The notes under the pieces are model-generated. The model was not told where the DNA came from and did no database searches. It was given only the letters and a program-made list of their open reading frames with translations. Position numbers and translations under genes: made by a program. From NCBI GenBank assembly GCA_949290055.1, contig CASEQJ010000020.1:1-36942 (forward strand): 36,942 nucleotides of DNA. Direction: 5' to 3'. Of the stretch, positions 15,126 to 24,175 are shown piece after piece. Positions within the stretch are counted from its first letter, which is position 1; each line of letters starts with the position of its first letter. This stretch comes from an uncultured Olsenella sp. Its GTDB lineage: Bacteria > Actinomycetota > Coriobacteriia > Coriobacteriales > Atopobiaceae.

Positions 15126-16988
15126 CTAGATCCGGCTTCTCTGCTGGTGCCGGCGACGCCGCTGGTTGATGACAACCACGAGCACGTAAATGGCAACCCC
15201 GCCGAACAGGCCGCAGTACGTGGTGGTCTCCGCGTATGTGGCCTCGATCCCGAGCCCCTCGTACACGTCCCGGAGGAGGTCGGCGAAGAAGGGCTGCAGC
15301 TGGATGATCGCGAGGATGACGGCGGCCACGTTGATGACCATGCCCGTGCGCCCCTCGACGATGGCGCTCTTCACCGAGACGAGGTGCTCGAGGTACTCCT
15401 GGTGCTCGGTGTAGACGTCATGCAGCTCCTGGTTGAGAAACGCCTCGCGCAGGCAGGTGGCCTCGATCTGGGACGAGAGGTACTTGAAGTTCTGCGTCTC
15501 CCAGAAGCGCACCGTCCTGCCGTACTCCCGGTCGATCGCGAGCTTGGCCTTCGGCGAGATGTCGTGGTTCGCCTCGAGGACCCTCGTCACGCGCGTGTTG
15601 ACCTTCTCGAGCGCGGTGTTCTGAAAAAGGACGAGCACCACGATGAAGAGGTAGTTCGCGAAGTCGCTCACGCGGTCCATGGGGAGGTCGCGAAAGCTCT
15701 TCGCCACGTAGACGACGGCTCTGCTCGAGAGGTAGAGCTCGTAGTCGTCGAACTGCGCGCGGTTGTCGAGGCTCATCGCGCGGACCTCGGTGCTGTCGAT
15801 GCGGTACTCGCGCCCGTAGTTGTCGTACGTCTCGGCGGCGAGCATGTCCTGCAGCTCGCGGTCGTTGTCCGGGCGCTCCGAGAGGAACAGCGCGCACTTC
15901 GCGCGCCCGCAGCGGTGCAGTCCGAACGTCTCGAGCAGGTAGTCGTAGAGGGAGACGAAGCGGTCGGGGCCCTCCGGGCTGCGTATCTTGAGGTAGTCGT
16001 AGGAGACCTGGTCCTCCATCTGCGTGACGGAGAAGGGATACGCCGAAAGGAGCACGGCGAGCACGAACATGTGCGTCCGGCGGTGGCAGACGAGGACGGC
16101 GTGCCCGCGCGCGGTGCCCATGACGATCTCCTCGCCGGCATCGCGCGCCGGGTAGTCGTCGGTGGTGTGGAGGAAGTCGAAGCTCCCGAGGTGGGCGAGC
16201 TCGAGGTCGCGCACCACCTCGTTGCTGCACTCGTAGGAGAGGTACTCGACGAGCTCCGAGATGACGTGCTCGGCGAGCGCGCGGTCGTCGGCGGTGGCGG
16301 GCTCGGCGGGGACGCCTCTGGCACGGTCCTCGAGCAGGTTGTCGACGCGCAGGTTCGCCTCGTGCTCGGCGAGCGGGAGCAGCAGCCAGAGGTCGCTGCG
16401 GTAGGTCGCGAAGTGGGCCCTTCCCGCGAGCAGGCGGTCGAGCCGCGGGCCGTCGCAGACGAAGACCGTGTTGCCGTCCTCCAGGTGACGGAGCTCGTGG
16501 AACAGGAGGCTGCGCAGGACCTTCGTGCCGTCGCCCGAGACGGCGGTGGCGACGACGCTCGTGACGGGCAGGCCCTCGTCGCGCAGGCGCCGCAGGTAGC
16601 CGACGAAGCCGTCGGTGAGCAGCCGGATGACCTCCCCGTCCTGATAGGCGGGGTGGACGGCGATGGAGAGCACGAAGAGGTGGTTCTCGTCGGTACGGTA
16701 CTGCGCGACCTCGTCGGGGGCGATGTCGTCGTCACGGATGACGGGGCTGCGCGAGACGTTGTCCTGGTGGAGGCCCAGCTCGCAGGGGAAGAAGTTGACG
16801 TAGCCGGCGAGACGCCCGCTCTCGTCGTCGACGACGAACACGAACGAGCGGCGGTTCCGCTCGTAGCGGGCGACCGTGTTGGCGGGGTCGCCCCAGTAGG
16901 CGGGCTCGTAGCAGGCGTGGTCCACGGCCACGAGGCGGTCGAGGAAGGGGACGTCGACGTCCTCCCCATAGAGCACGGTATACGTCAT
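15126..16988 (-). CDS. GNAT-like protein with membrane-anchored C-terminus
   Basis: A 620-residue protein with an uncommon layout. Residues 1-165 look like an acetyltransferase fold of the GNAT type (GRLAGYVNFFPCELGL, then LFVLSIAVHPAYQDGEVIR in place of the acetyl-CoA loop). The usual R/Q-x-x-G-x-G/A loop is not intact, so activity is doubtful. The middle (~200-440) is unrecognised. Residues ~450-560 are long charged helices, and two membrane segments lie at ~562-585 and ~595-612, with a basic tail. The tail recalls CorA-like or coiled-coil anchored proteins. GAGGGGG precedes the ATG. It leads an operon with thiT, nine bases downstream. Confidence 0.7.
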   Translation of the reverse strand: MTYTVLYGEDVDVPFLDRLVAVDHACYEPAYWGDPANTVARYERNRRSFVFVVDDESGRLAGYVNFFPCELGLHQDNVSRSPVIRDDDIAPDEVAQYRTDENHLFVLSIAVHPAYQDGEVIRLLTDGFVGYLRRLRDEGLPVTSVVATAVSGDGTKVLRSLLFHELRHLEDGNTVFVCDGPRLDRLLAGRAHFATYRSDLWLLLPLAEHEANLRVDNLLEDRARGVPAEPATADDRALAEHVISELVEYLSYECSNEVVRDLELAHLGSFDFLHTTDDYPARDAGEEIVMGTARGHAVLVCHRRTHMFVLAVLLSAYPFSVTQMEDQVSYDYLKIRSPEGPDRFVSLYDYLLETFGLHRCGRAKCALFLSERPDNDRELQDMLAAETYDNYGREYRIDSTEVRAMSLDNRAQFDDYELYLSSRAVVYVAKSFRDLPMDRVSDFANYLFIVVLVLFQNTALEKVNTRVTRVLEANHDISPKAKLAIDREYGRTVRFWETQNFKYLSSQIEATCLREAFLNQELHDVYTEHQEYLEHLVSVKSAIVEGRTGMVINVAAVILAIIQLQPFFADLLRDVYEGLGIEATYAETTTYCGLFGGVAIYVLVVVINQRRRRHQQRSRI

Positions 16989-17023
16989 GGCACCCCCTCG
17001 GTCGGCCGCGCGGCAACGAGGAC

Positions 17024-17029
17024 ATTATA
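17024..17029 (-). promoter_or_regulatory. -10 box for the GNAT-like/thiT operon
   Basis: Minus-strand TATAAT lies 35 bases upstream of the ATG at 16988, which would give a leader of about 29 bases. That is too short for a thiamine riboswitch. The -35 region is GC-rich and poor. Position and exact match make it a reasonable promoter call. Confidence 0.45.
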
Positions 17030-17469
17030 GGTGCCCGGCGGCGCGCCAGCCTCGCTCGCCGCAAGCGCCCTGCCTAAAGGGCCCCTTTGCCTTGCCCAGT
17101 GGTCAGCCGAACGGGCCCCTGGGACGCGAGGCGTCAGACAGAGCCGCGTGTGTCAGATATCGGCTCCATTGTGTGGCAGGAGGGATTTAGCGCCCCTTTC
17201 ACGCAACTAAAGCCGCAGGATTCGGTCACGCGTACGGGGTCCCTCCCCAATTCACCCTCCCAGACGCACACAACGGAGGCCTCATCTGCCACAGAGGGCT
17301 CTCGAATCTGCCCCGCGGGAGACTCGGCTCGATTGCCTCCCGAGCGGAAGCCTATGGCGCCCTCGGGCAATCCCGAGAAGGGCCGAGGAGGCCTCGGAGT
17401 CGCCCTCCGAGACGTCGGTCGTCGCCCCGTCGCACGCGTACCCCCTCATAGGCACGGGCAGGCCCCGAT
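17030..17469. other. Intergenic region, no gene seen
   Basis: About 440 bases between the GNAT-like operon promoter and palindrome copy C. Open frames occur on both strands but lack ribosome sites and recognisable products. A short inverted pair (TGTGGCAG near 17171, CTGCCACA near 17287) is the only structure noticed. The stretch leads into truncated genes, so it may be eroded coding sequence. Confidence 0.45.
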
Positions 17470-17516
17470 GTGACACAGGGACACAGGTGGGACAAACTCC
17501 TCCGTCCCTGTGTCCC
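17470..17516. repeat. Dispersed palindrome copy C (GGGAC type)
   Basis: Positions 17489-17516 run GGGACAAACTCCTCCGTCCC to TGTGTCCC, so the ends GGGAC and GTCCC pair. A partly matching inverted unit, GTGACACAGGGACACAGG, precedes it at 17470-17487 and pairs through ACACAGGGAC with GTCCCTGTGT. The right-hand end has changed to GTCCC while the left outer end stays GTGAC. It lies just past the stop of the glycosyltransferase remnant. Confidence 0.65.
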
Positions 17517-17520
17517 AGGG

Positions 17521-17958
17521 TCAGAGCTTCTTGCGGGTGACGGTCTCCCAGTGCATCGGGGCGCCCCGGCGCACGAGGCTCGCGCGCATGCGGGTCACGT
17601 CGAGGACGAAGCGCAGCACGGTGATCTCGAAGACCGAGAGGAGCACGGCCCGGGCCACGTCGGCCGCGGAGAGCGTGAGGTCGCGCGTCTGGGCACGGGA
17701 GATGAACGCGGTGAGCGACATGGTCGCGCCGAACAGGGCGTAGATGAGGAAGAACATGACCATGAACGGCACGTTGATGAAGCCGAACGCCAGGGCGAGC
17801 GCCATCGTGGCGAGCCCGAAGAGTTCGATGAAGGGCGAGAGAAGCTCGTAGACGAGGAAGTACGTGTAGGAGACGAGCCCCACGAGCCCGTAGCGCGGGC
17901 TCGCGAAGACGCTCGCGTACTTCGTCATGCACTCGCGAAGGCCGCGCCCGACCTCGCG
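17521..17958 (-). pseudogene. C-terminal remnant of a membrane glycosyltransferase
   Basis: About 145 residues survive, from EVGRGLRECMTKYASVF to VTRKKL. The sequence RGL.E...KY..VF..PRYG followed by several membrane segments (LVSYTYFLVYELLSPFIELFG, ALAFGFINVPFMVMFFLIYAL and more) is the tail of family-2 glycosyltransferases of the processive type. There the QRGL-type motif sits at the end of the catalytic domain. The catalytic domain and its DXD motif are missing. The break lies near 17958-18000, where an unrelated plus-strand gene fragment begins, so a rearrangement joined two broken genes. Confidence 0.65.
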
Positions 17959-17999
17959 ACGGACGAGCTCGAGCGCGCCGCCGAGGGCATCTGCGAACG

Positions 18000-19811
18000 G
18001 GGTGGGTACTACTTCTTCCACGACCACCTCCTCAGCGCCCTCGGCCTGAGCGATATCTACGCCCTCGACGCCGCCTTCGGGCTCGCGTGCGCGGGCGTCG
18101 CCGCCGTGGCGTGCCTCATGACCGTCACGCTCGTCTCGGGGACCTTCCGCGTCTCGCTCGCCGAGCGCGTGCGTCAGTTCGGGCTGCTCTCCTCGGCGGG
18201 GGCGTCCTGTCGCCAGCTCGTGCGCGCCGTGCTCGTGGAGGCGGCGCTCCTGTGCGCGGTGGGAATCCCGGCGGGGCTCGCGCTCGGCGTCGCGCTGGAC
18301 GCCGTGGCGCTGCCACTCGTGGCGGACGGCACGGCGTGGGTGACGGGCGGCGTGCCGGTCGCGCTCGACGTCCATCCCGAGGCGCTGCTTGGCGCGGCGG
18401 CAGTGTCTGCGGCGACGGTCCTGCTTAGCGCGCCTTGCGCCCGCGCTGCGCGCGAGCCGCCTGCCCGCCGTCGAGGCGATGCGCGGGGACGGAAGCACGG
18501 GGGCACGCGGAGGCCGCCCGGGTACCGGGGCACCTCTCCCCCGTCGCACGGCAGGCGGTCGCGACGTGACCGCCCTTCTCGCCAGCCGCTTTCACCGTGC
18601 GGGGCGCGGGCGCGACCGGGCGACGGTCGCGGCGCTCGCCGTCTCCGTCGCGCTGCTGGTGGGAGGCGGCGTCCTGGGAGCGTACTTCGGCCGGGTCTCC
18701 GTCCTCGAGGGGACGCCCGCGGACGTGAGCCGGGCGTGAGCGCCGAGGGGACCGCCAACGTGCCTGGGGCGGAGGGCGAGCTGCCACACCTGCCGGCACT
18801 TCTCGAGCGGCTGCGCGCGCTGCCGGGAATACGGAGCGCCGGGTTCGTCTCCAAGACCCAAACCCTGCTCGACCTCGACGACTCCTCCGTGGCGACATGG
18901 GCGAAGGAGTCACTCTGGCGACCGGAGGGCAATCTCCCTGACGCCGCCGGGGACGACGTCTTTGGCACGGTCTACTACGTTGACGACGTCACGTGGGAAC
19001 TCCTGCTCGGGGAGGCCGGGGCCGAGAAGGACGCGCAGGGGTGCGTCGTCGTGAACGAGGTGCTCGACTCCGGGCACGAGGGGCAGCAGCCGTTTGGGGA
19101 CGCGCTTCTCGGCACGCGGCTGTCCCTCTCCGGAACGGAGGTCTCGTGGGAGGTCGTGGGTCTTCTCGACGAGGTCCCGGGGTGGTTCTGGCTCTCTCGC
19201 GGCGAGCTGGAGAGCGTGCTGCCCACGGTGCTCGCGCCGGCGTCGTCCGTCGCGGGGGCCGACCGGGAGGACATCGGGTACGGCATGACCACGCTCTACG
19301 CGACGGCAGATGACTCGTCTGCGGCGGCGGCCGACGTGGATCGGCTTCTCGAGGAGAACCCTGCGCTCGCCACCTGGGACGGCGTCGTCGACGAGCGGGC
19401 CGAGGCGCACCGGTCTGAGGCGCTCTACGGCGCCATACGGGCGCTCCTGTCGACCTTTGGCGTGGCTGCCGCCGCCGTCGGCGTGGCGAGCGCGTTCAAC
19501 TCCTCGGCCGCGAGCGTGCTTTTGCGCGCGCACGACTTCGCCGTGCTGCGCTCCGTCGGGATGGGCGAGCGCGACCTGAGGAGGATGCCCGCGCTCGAGT
19601 GCGCGCGCACGGCAGCATGGGGCCTCGCGCTGGGACTCGCCGCCGCGCTCGCGCTCGGCGCCTGGATCGGCACGCAGGGCGGCCTCACCATGCGGAGCCT
19701 GGGGCTCGAGGCGCCGTGGCACTGGTGGCGCTCGCCCTTCTCGCCAGCTGCGCCCACGCGCTGCGCCGCCTGCGGGCCGCACCGCTCATCGACGCCCTCC
19801 GCACGGAGTAG
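18000..19811 (+). pseudogene. FtsX-like ABC permease, truncated and frameshifted
   Basis: A large MacB/FtsX-type permease in pieces. Coding starts abruptly near 18000 (YYFFHDHLLSALGLSDIYAL) without a start codon. It has membrane helices near 18070-18140 and the SLAERVRQFGLLSSAGASCR block typical of the family. The frame shifts by one near 18440, continues through LPAVEAMRGD and a new helix (ATVAALAVSVALLVGGGVLG), and shifts back near 18736. It runs through a large extracytoplasmic domain and SVLLRAHDFAVLRSVGMGERDL, then shifts again near 19710 to end APLIDALRTE with TAG at 19811. Three frameshifts and a missing front make it a pseudogene. No partner ATPase is nearby. Confidence 0.75.
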
Positions 19812-19813
19812 CT

Positions 19814-19825
19814 CCCCCCCCCCCC
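19814..19825. repeat. Run of twelve C
   Basis: Twelve consecutive C residues follow the stop of the FtsX-like remnant by a few bases. Such tracts are prone to length change during replication and to assembly error. It lies outside any intact gene, so no phase-variable product is apparent. Confidence 0.6.
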
Positions 19826-19850
19826 GCGGGCGCCAGCGCGCGGCCCTGTT

Positions 19851-19978
19851 CGGATTTGGGTTCGCTGCAGGGACCTCAAGAGTCTCCGCAGCAGAGCACT
19901 TTCAGCGTTTCCGCAGGCAGTACGCGTGCGGGCTCTTATCGCTCGCTCCTAGAGGACCTCACGACGAACCCAAATCCG
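19851..19978. repeat. 14-bp inverted repeats flanking a 100-bp core
   Basis: CGGATTTGGGTTCG at 19851-19864 is perfectly inverted at 19965-19978. The core carries smaller inverted pairs such as CTGCAGG and CTCCGCAGCAG but no coding frame. It lies between the convergent FtsX-like remnant and the response regulator gene. A MITE-like element or a bidirectional terminator would both fit. Confidence 0.5.
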
Positions 19979-20021
19979 TTGGGGGCTTGTCGGTTGAATG
20001 TAGGGTCTTCGGGAAGACAGG

Positions 20022-20648
20022 TCAGCGCTCGACGTTGACCGCGATGCTTCCGCTTGACACCGCGCGAACTGCCAGCTTGAGCAGGTTGTCATAGCCCGTC
20101 TTCGCGAGCATCTCGGAAATGCGCCGCTTTACCGTGCCTTCGCTCATGTACAGCGCCGCCGCTATCTCCCTGCGGCTCTTCGCCTGACAGGTGAGATACA
20201 AGATCTTGAGCTCGAGCTCGTCCAGCAGCTCGACTTCGGAGGCATCACCCTTCCGAGATGAGGGAAAGGTCGAGTACCCCTCTACGGTGGATCGAATCAC
20301 CGACAGCAGATCGTCCGTCCTGACGTTCTTATAGATAAAGCTGTCAACGCCCGCCTCACGCGCCTGGCGGACAAAGGTCACGTCCGACATGCCCGTCATG
20401 ATGACCGTCTTCACCTGCGGGCGAGCCTCCCTGAGCTTCCTCGCGGCAATGATGCCGCTCGAATTGTTCTCCGTGCACACGTCGAGCAGCGCCACGTCAA
20501 TCTCACGGCCAGCATCGAGGTCGAGCACGTCCGCCGCATCGGCGAGCGAGGCGACGACCTCCATGTCGAGCTCGCGATTGATGGCGGCAACCAAAGAGTC
20601 CCTCAGCATGGTCTGGTCTTCCACGACCACAACGCGAATCACCCTCAT
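20022..20648 (-). CDS. NarL/FixJ-type response regulator
   Basis: A 208-residue two-component regulator. The receiver domain (1-125) has the acidic pair in VVVEDQ, the phosphorylatable Asp in VALLDVC near residue 55, Thr in VIMTGMS near 86 and Lys in FIYKNV near 107. The C-terminal LuxR-type helix-turn-helix lies at ~145-200 (ILYLTCQAKSRREIAAALYM, then SEGTVKRRISEML). It would be phosphorylated by the kinase whose gene overlaps its start by four bases (ATGA). GGAGAG in the kinase's last codons serves as ribosome site. Targets are not evident. Confidence 0.93.
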   Translation of the reverse strand: MRVIRVVVVEDQTMLRDSLVAAINRELDMEVVASLADAADVLDLDAGREIDVALLDVCTENNSSGIIAARKLREARPQVKTVIMTGMSDVTFVRQAREAGVDSFIYKNVRTDDLLSVIRSTVEGYSTFPSSRKGDASEVELLDELELKILYLTCQAKSRREIAAALYMSEGTVKRRISEMLAKTGYDNLLKLAVRAVSSGSIAVNVER

Positions 20649-22177
20649 CGCTCTCCTTCCTCGACGGCCTGGCCCACGGCACCAAAAGCGTGGCGGGGCA
20701 CGACCGCGCGTACCGTAAACGTGGGGGTCGGCTCCACGTACAGGACCCCGCCCACCTCCTCCACCGCCAGACGCATGCCCGGGATGCCCGACCCACACGC
20801 CTCGGCCGCTTTGAGCGGCGTCCCGTTGTCGCAAATCGACAGAGACCAGCATGCCCGACGCCCGTGCTGCCCGTCCCTCCCGCCCGAATCCGCACCCTCG
20901 TCCGTCGATTCGAGCCTCACCTCGACCGAAGTCGCGTCCGCGTGGCGCACGGCGTTCGTCACCGCCTCCCTCACGACGCGAACAAACGCATCCGCCACCT
21001 CGTCGCGGTCGGGAAGAGAGCCGGAAACGTCTATGCCGACACCAATCAGCTCGAACGCCTCGATGACCGACATCAGGTCTGCCTTGGGGTCGGCCTGCTC
21101 GCGCATGGCCAAGTCGGCCATGATGGTGTCAACCATCTCTCGGAGATTGCCCAGATGGCTACGAGAGAGGTCCCCGTCTTCGAGCGCGCGGTGAAGAATC
21201 GACAGACGCTGTCCGATGACGTCATGCACTCGCGCACGCATGTGGGCGAGCGCGTCGAGCTCCGTCGTCGCATCGACAACCGCAAGAGACGCGCGCAGGT
21301 GGTCCTCCACGAGCGCAAGCTCGGCGTTGGTCGCGTCAAGCTCCTCGTTGAGCTTCATGAGCTCCGTTACGTCCGTCGCGATCACGCGCCCGCAATGCCC
21401 CATCCCCAACCGGACCACATCGAACACGAGACGCCATCTGGTCGAGTTGGGGGCCGTTATCCACGCCTCGCCCACGTCACCATTTGCATTCAGCATGCAC
21501 TCGTGAATCTCTCGCGCATCTGACAGCAATATCCGACGCACCTCGCACGCGTCGACGAGCACGCTCCGACACCCCAGCGTCTCGAGAAGGCCGCGCATGG
21601 CGTCGTTCATCACGAGAATCCTGCCATCCGCCTTGTAGCAGAGTATCCCCTCCTGAGCCGTGTTCACGACTTCGGCGAGCGAGAATCGCGTGACGAGCTC
21701 GCCACCACGTCGGTAGTCAAGCGCGACGCAGGCAAGCGAGCGAGACGTCATGAATGCCACGCCAATCGCCACGACCCAGGGCCATGCACTCCCGAGAAGC
21801 CATACGAAGGGAGGGAGCCAGCATGCCATGACCACAAGCTCCGCGACCATGATGGGGCGCCGCGCCACGAGCACCAGAATCGTCCCCCAGAGAACGGGCG
21901 CGACGTTCACCCAGCTCGCATCGATCGCCGGCACGCAAAACGAGCGCGACCACAGCGACACGTAGGCGTAGTTCGCGCAGGCCTCGCGAAGAATCACAGA
22001 GGCGAGCAGCAGGTGCACCATCAGCAGGGCCTCGTACACCAGCGTGCCGACGTGCATCGGGCTCTCTCGCCAGAGCGCCAGAACGAAGAGATGCGCCCCC
22101 TGCAAGGCCATTGCGGAGAGGCAGGCGGTACCCAGCAGCAGCAATGAGACGTCGTTGAGGTGAAACAGGACCTCCAC
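20645..22177 (-). CDS. Membrane sensor histidine kinase (NarL-partner type)
   Basis: A 510-residue HisKA_3-type kinase. About five membrane segments fill residues 8-165, a PAS-like region follows at ~190-280 (NTAQEGILCYKADGRILVMN), and a coiled segment leads to the phospho-acceptor histidine in RARVHDVIGQRL near residue 325. The ATPase domain has REAVTNAVRHA, the ICDNG box and GSGIPGMRLAVEEVGG. It starts with GTG one base after the upstream sensor gene and behind GGAGAGG, so the three genes form one unit. The membrane part probably senses an envelope or small-molecule signal. Confidence 0.9.
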   Translation of the reverse strand: MEVLFHLNDVSLLLLGTACLSAMALQGAHLFVLALWRESPMHVGTLVYEALLMVHLLLASVILREACANYAYVSLWSRSFCVPAIDASWVNVAPVLWGTILVLVARRPIMVAELVVMACWLPPFVWLLGSAWPWVVAIGVAFMTSRSLACVALDYRRGGELVTRFSLAEVVNTAQEGILCYKADGRILVMNDAMRGLLETLGCRSVLVDACEVRRILLSDAREIHECMLNANGDVGEAWITAPNSTRWRLVFDVVRLGMGHCGRVIATDVTELMKLNEELDATNAELALVEDHLRASLAVVDATTELDALAHMRARVHDVIGQRLSILHRALEDGDLSRSHLGNLREMVDTIMADLAMREQADPKADLMSVIEAFELIGVGIDVSGSLPDRDEVADAFVRVVREAVTNAVRHADATSVEVRLESTDEGADSGGRDGQHGRRACWSLSICDNGTPLKAAEACGSGIPGMRLAVEEVGGVLYVEPTPTFTVRAVVPRHAFGAVGQAVEEGER

Positions 22178-22178
22178 G

Positions 22179-23354
22179 CTACCTCTCCTTTCTCACGACC
22201 ACAACGAGCACAAGCGACCCCTCTTCCCCCGTGAGGCGATAGGCCACGTCCCTCCCATCGAGCAACACGCGCAGCTCCTGCATCTCCTCGGATTCGGCGA
22301 GGTTGCGAAGCTCCCCCGTGGAGAGCGCGAGCCGCATCTCTATCGCGCCGTCGCTGTAGTCGGAGAAGTACATCATGAGAACGGGGTCCACGCAGTACAG
22401 CGACGCGATCGAGAAGTCGTACAGGCAGTCGTACAGCACGCTCACGGCATCGACCGGGATCATCTCGCCGGTCTCGACGAGCGCTCCGCAGCTCACCCCC
22501 GCGGTCTGGAGGTCGGTAACGAGCTCACCCACGATGAGTTGGAGCTTCTCGCGCTCGAAGTCGCAGTCGCTTCGACGCGCGAGCACGATGCCGCCCTTGC
22601 GCTTGCAATACGAGATGAGCATCTTGGCAATCGTCAGCTTGAAGACCGCCTCGTCACCCGGCAGGCCCTCAACCTGGCACATGAGCTCCCGGGCCCTCCC
22701 AAGCGCCTCGGAGATGGACTGGTCGACCTCGTCGTAGAGCGCCCTTTCGCTCTCCTGCTCGCGGAGGCGCTCGCGCATCAGGCGCTCCTGCTCGAGCAGC
22801 GCACAGCTTGAGCGAAGGGCCGCGTGCCGTTGCTCGAGCACGCGTCGACGCGAGGAGATGGCCGAGATGTCCTCGGTGACCAGCGTGATGCCGCCCGAGA
22901 CCCTCTGGGCGTGATACACGACATCGGGGGTCACGTCAGAGATGAGCCGTACGGGCCCCGTCGCGCACGCCTCGACGCAGGACCGCCCCTGGGGCGAGAC
23001 GGGGCCGGCCTGAAACGTCGCGTAGATGGGACCATCCCCCCTCTCGGCAGAGAGGGAGAACACCTTCACGTCCATGGGGAGGGTCTGGAACAGGCGCCCG
23101 TAGTGAGCGAAGGCCGGAATGATGCCGAAGTCGAAGCACAGCTCGATTGCCACGCATACGAACCACGTATAGCTGAGAGAGAAGTTGCCCGAGAAGAAGA
23201 ACGGGACGCGCAGCACGTAGGCCAATCCGTACACGACCGCCAGCGCGCAGACGAGCGACACGGTGACGATCGCGCCCCTGAGCTGCCGATACGCGTTTGC
23301 AAGAAGCAAGGCAAAGAACGCGACGAACTGACCGACGGCCATCGCATACACCAC
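22179..23354 (-). pseudogene. 7TM sensor protein, C-terminal piece after an in-frame TAA
   Basis: This 391-codon frame continues the gene at 23370-23969 in the same frame, separated only by a TAA at 23370-23372. It holds the last membrane helices (residues ~1-85), a PAS-like part around GGITLVTEDISAISSR, and a coiled segment (~165-215) with a KK/HisKA-like look but no clear phospho-acceptor. A degenerate ATPase-like end follows without N and G boxes. Related coriobacterial proteins are 7TM sensors of about 600 residues. No good ribosome site precedes its first GTG, so it is likely not made alone. Confidence 0.65.
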
Positions 23355-23369
23355 GTAGTACAGAGGCGC

Positions 23370-23969
23370 TTACTCGTAATTCTCAGACCAGTCGGGGTCT
23401 GTGGCATCAAAGGAGAAGACCGCGTGGTGGATCCCGTTGGTGAACACCACCACCAGAAGCAAGGCGTTGATCGCGAGGAGTGCCCTCCTGCACCTCACGA
23501 CGGCAGGGCGGCCATCCACGCCGGCAGCCCGAAACGCCGCGAACACGCACAGCATGGGGACGAGCAGGATAGGAACGTAGAAGCAGTACCACAGGAGCTC
23601 GACGGCGGGGTCCCAAACCACGGCGTATTTAACGATGACGACGAGCATCCAGCCGGCAAACAACATGAAGCAGCCGGCCATGTACCTACGAACCAGAGGA
23701 TCGAAGCACCGCCAGCACGAAAAGGGACCCCATATCGACAGGAAGGCGACCGTCGCTGCCATGTGGGGCGTCGTGTTGTAGTGCCCAAGGGGATAGAACG
23801 CGTCCCGATCGGCCGAACGCCAGATATCGTGGTCGAGAAGACCCTCCGACAAGAGCAGCAGCACGATGATCGCAAGGGCACATGCGGCGCAGGCGACGAG
23901 GACCTGACGCCTGTCGGCAGCTCGCACGCGTGCGGCGGCCTTTCGAACCATCGACGCAATCCCTGACAT
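23370..23969 (-). pseudogene. 7TM sensor protein, N-terminal piece before an in-frame TAA
   Basis: The 199 codons start MSGIASMVRK behind GGGGGTG and hold five membrane segments (~20-45, 65-85, 100-120, 135-155, 165-185). They end in a conserved loop, NGIHHAVFSFDATDPDWSEN, and then TAA. In full-length relatives the loop runs on to a ..YGPLYYVVY-type segment. Here APLYYVVY follows the stop in the same frame, so a tyrosine codon probably became TAA. It heads the operon with the kinase and response regulator. Confidence 0.65.
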
Positions 23970-24001
23970 CGCGACACCCCCGCTCGGCCCGATCCTAGTC
24001 C

Positions 24002-24007
24002 ATTGTA
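24002..24007 (-). promoter_or_regulatory. Possible -10 box of the sensor operon
   Basis: Minus-strand TACAAT lies 33 bases upstream of the sensor start at 23969. The -35 region is weak (minus-strand TTCGGG). It is the only promoter-like sequence in the gap to the divergent gene at 24176. The remaining ~160 bases of that gap show nothing further. Confidence 0.35.
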
Positions 24008-24175
24008 CGCAACACCGCCCCCCGAACATGGGACATCAGGCGCGCAATACCCGCCAAGCCTGGGCCGCAGGGGCATCGCCCGCAAACGCGACGCGCTCTA
24101 TCGTAAGGCCAACGCCACAAAGGCGGCAAGCCGAAGCGCCAGCGCATCGGTGGCGCCCTAGGAGAAGGGATTGCC

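Noticed and set aside
15147..17030. 627-codon plus-strand frame opposite the GNAT-like gene
   Set aside because: It is Val/Glu-rich shadow; the minus-strand frame has a ribosome site, a promoter and membrane segments.
16989..17060. TPP riboswitch ahead of the thiT operon
   Set aside because: The leader from the -10 box to the start is about 29 bases and contains no CUGAGA-type conserved elements.
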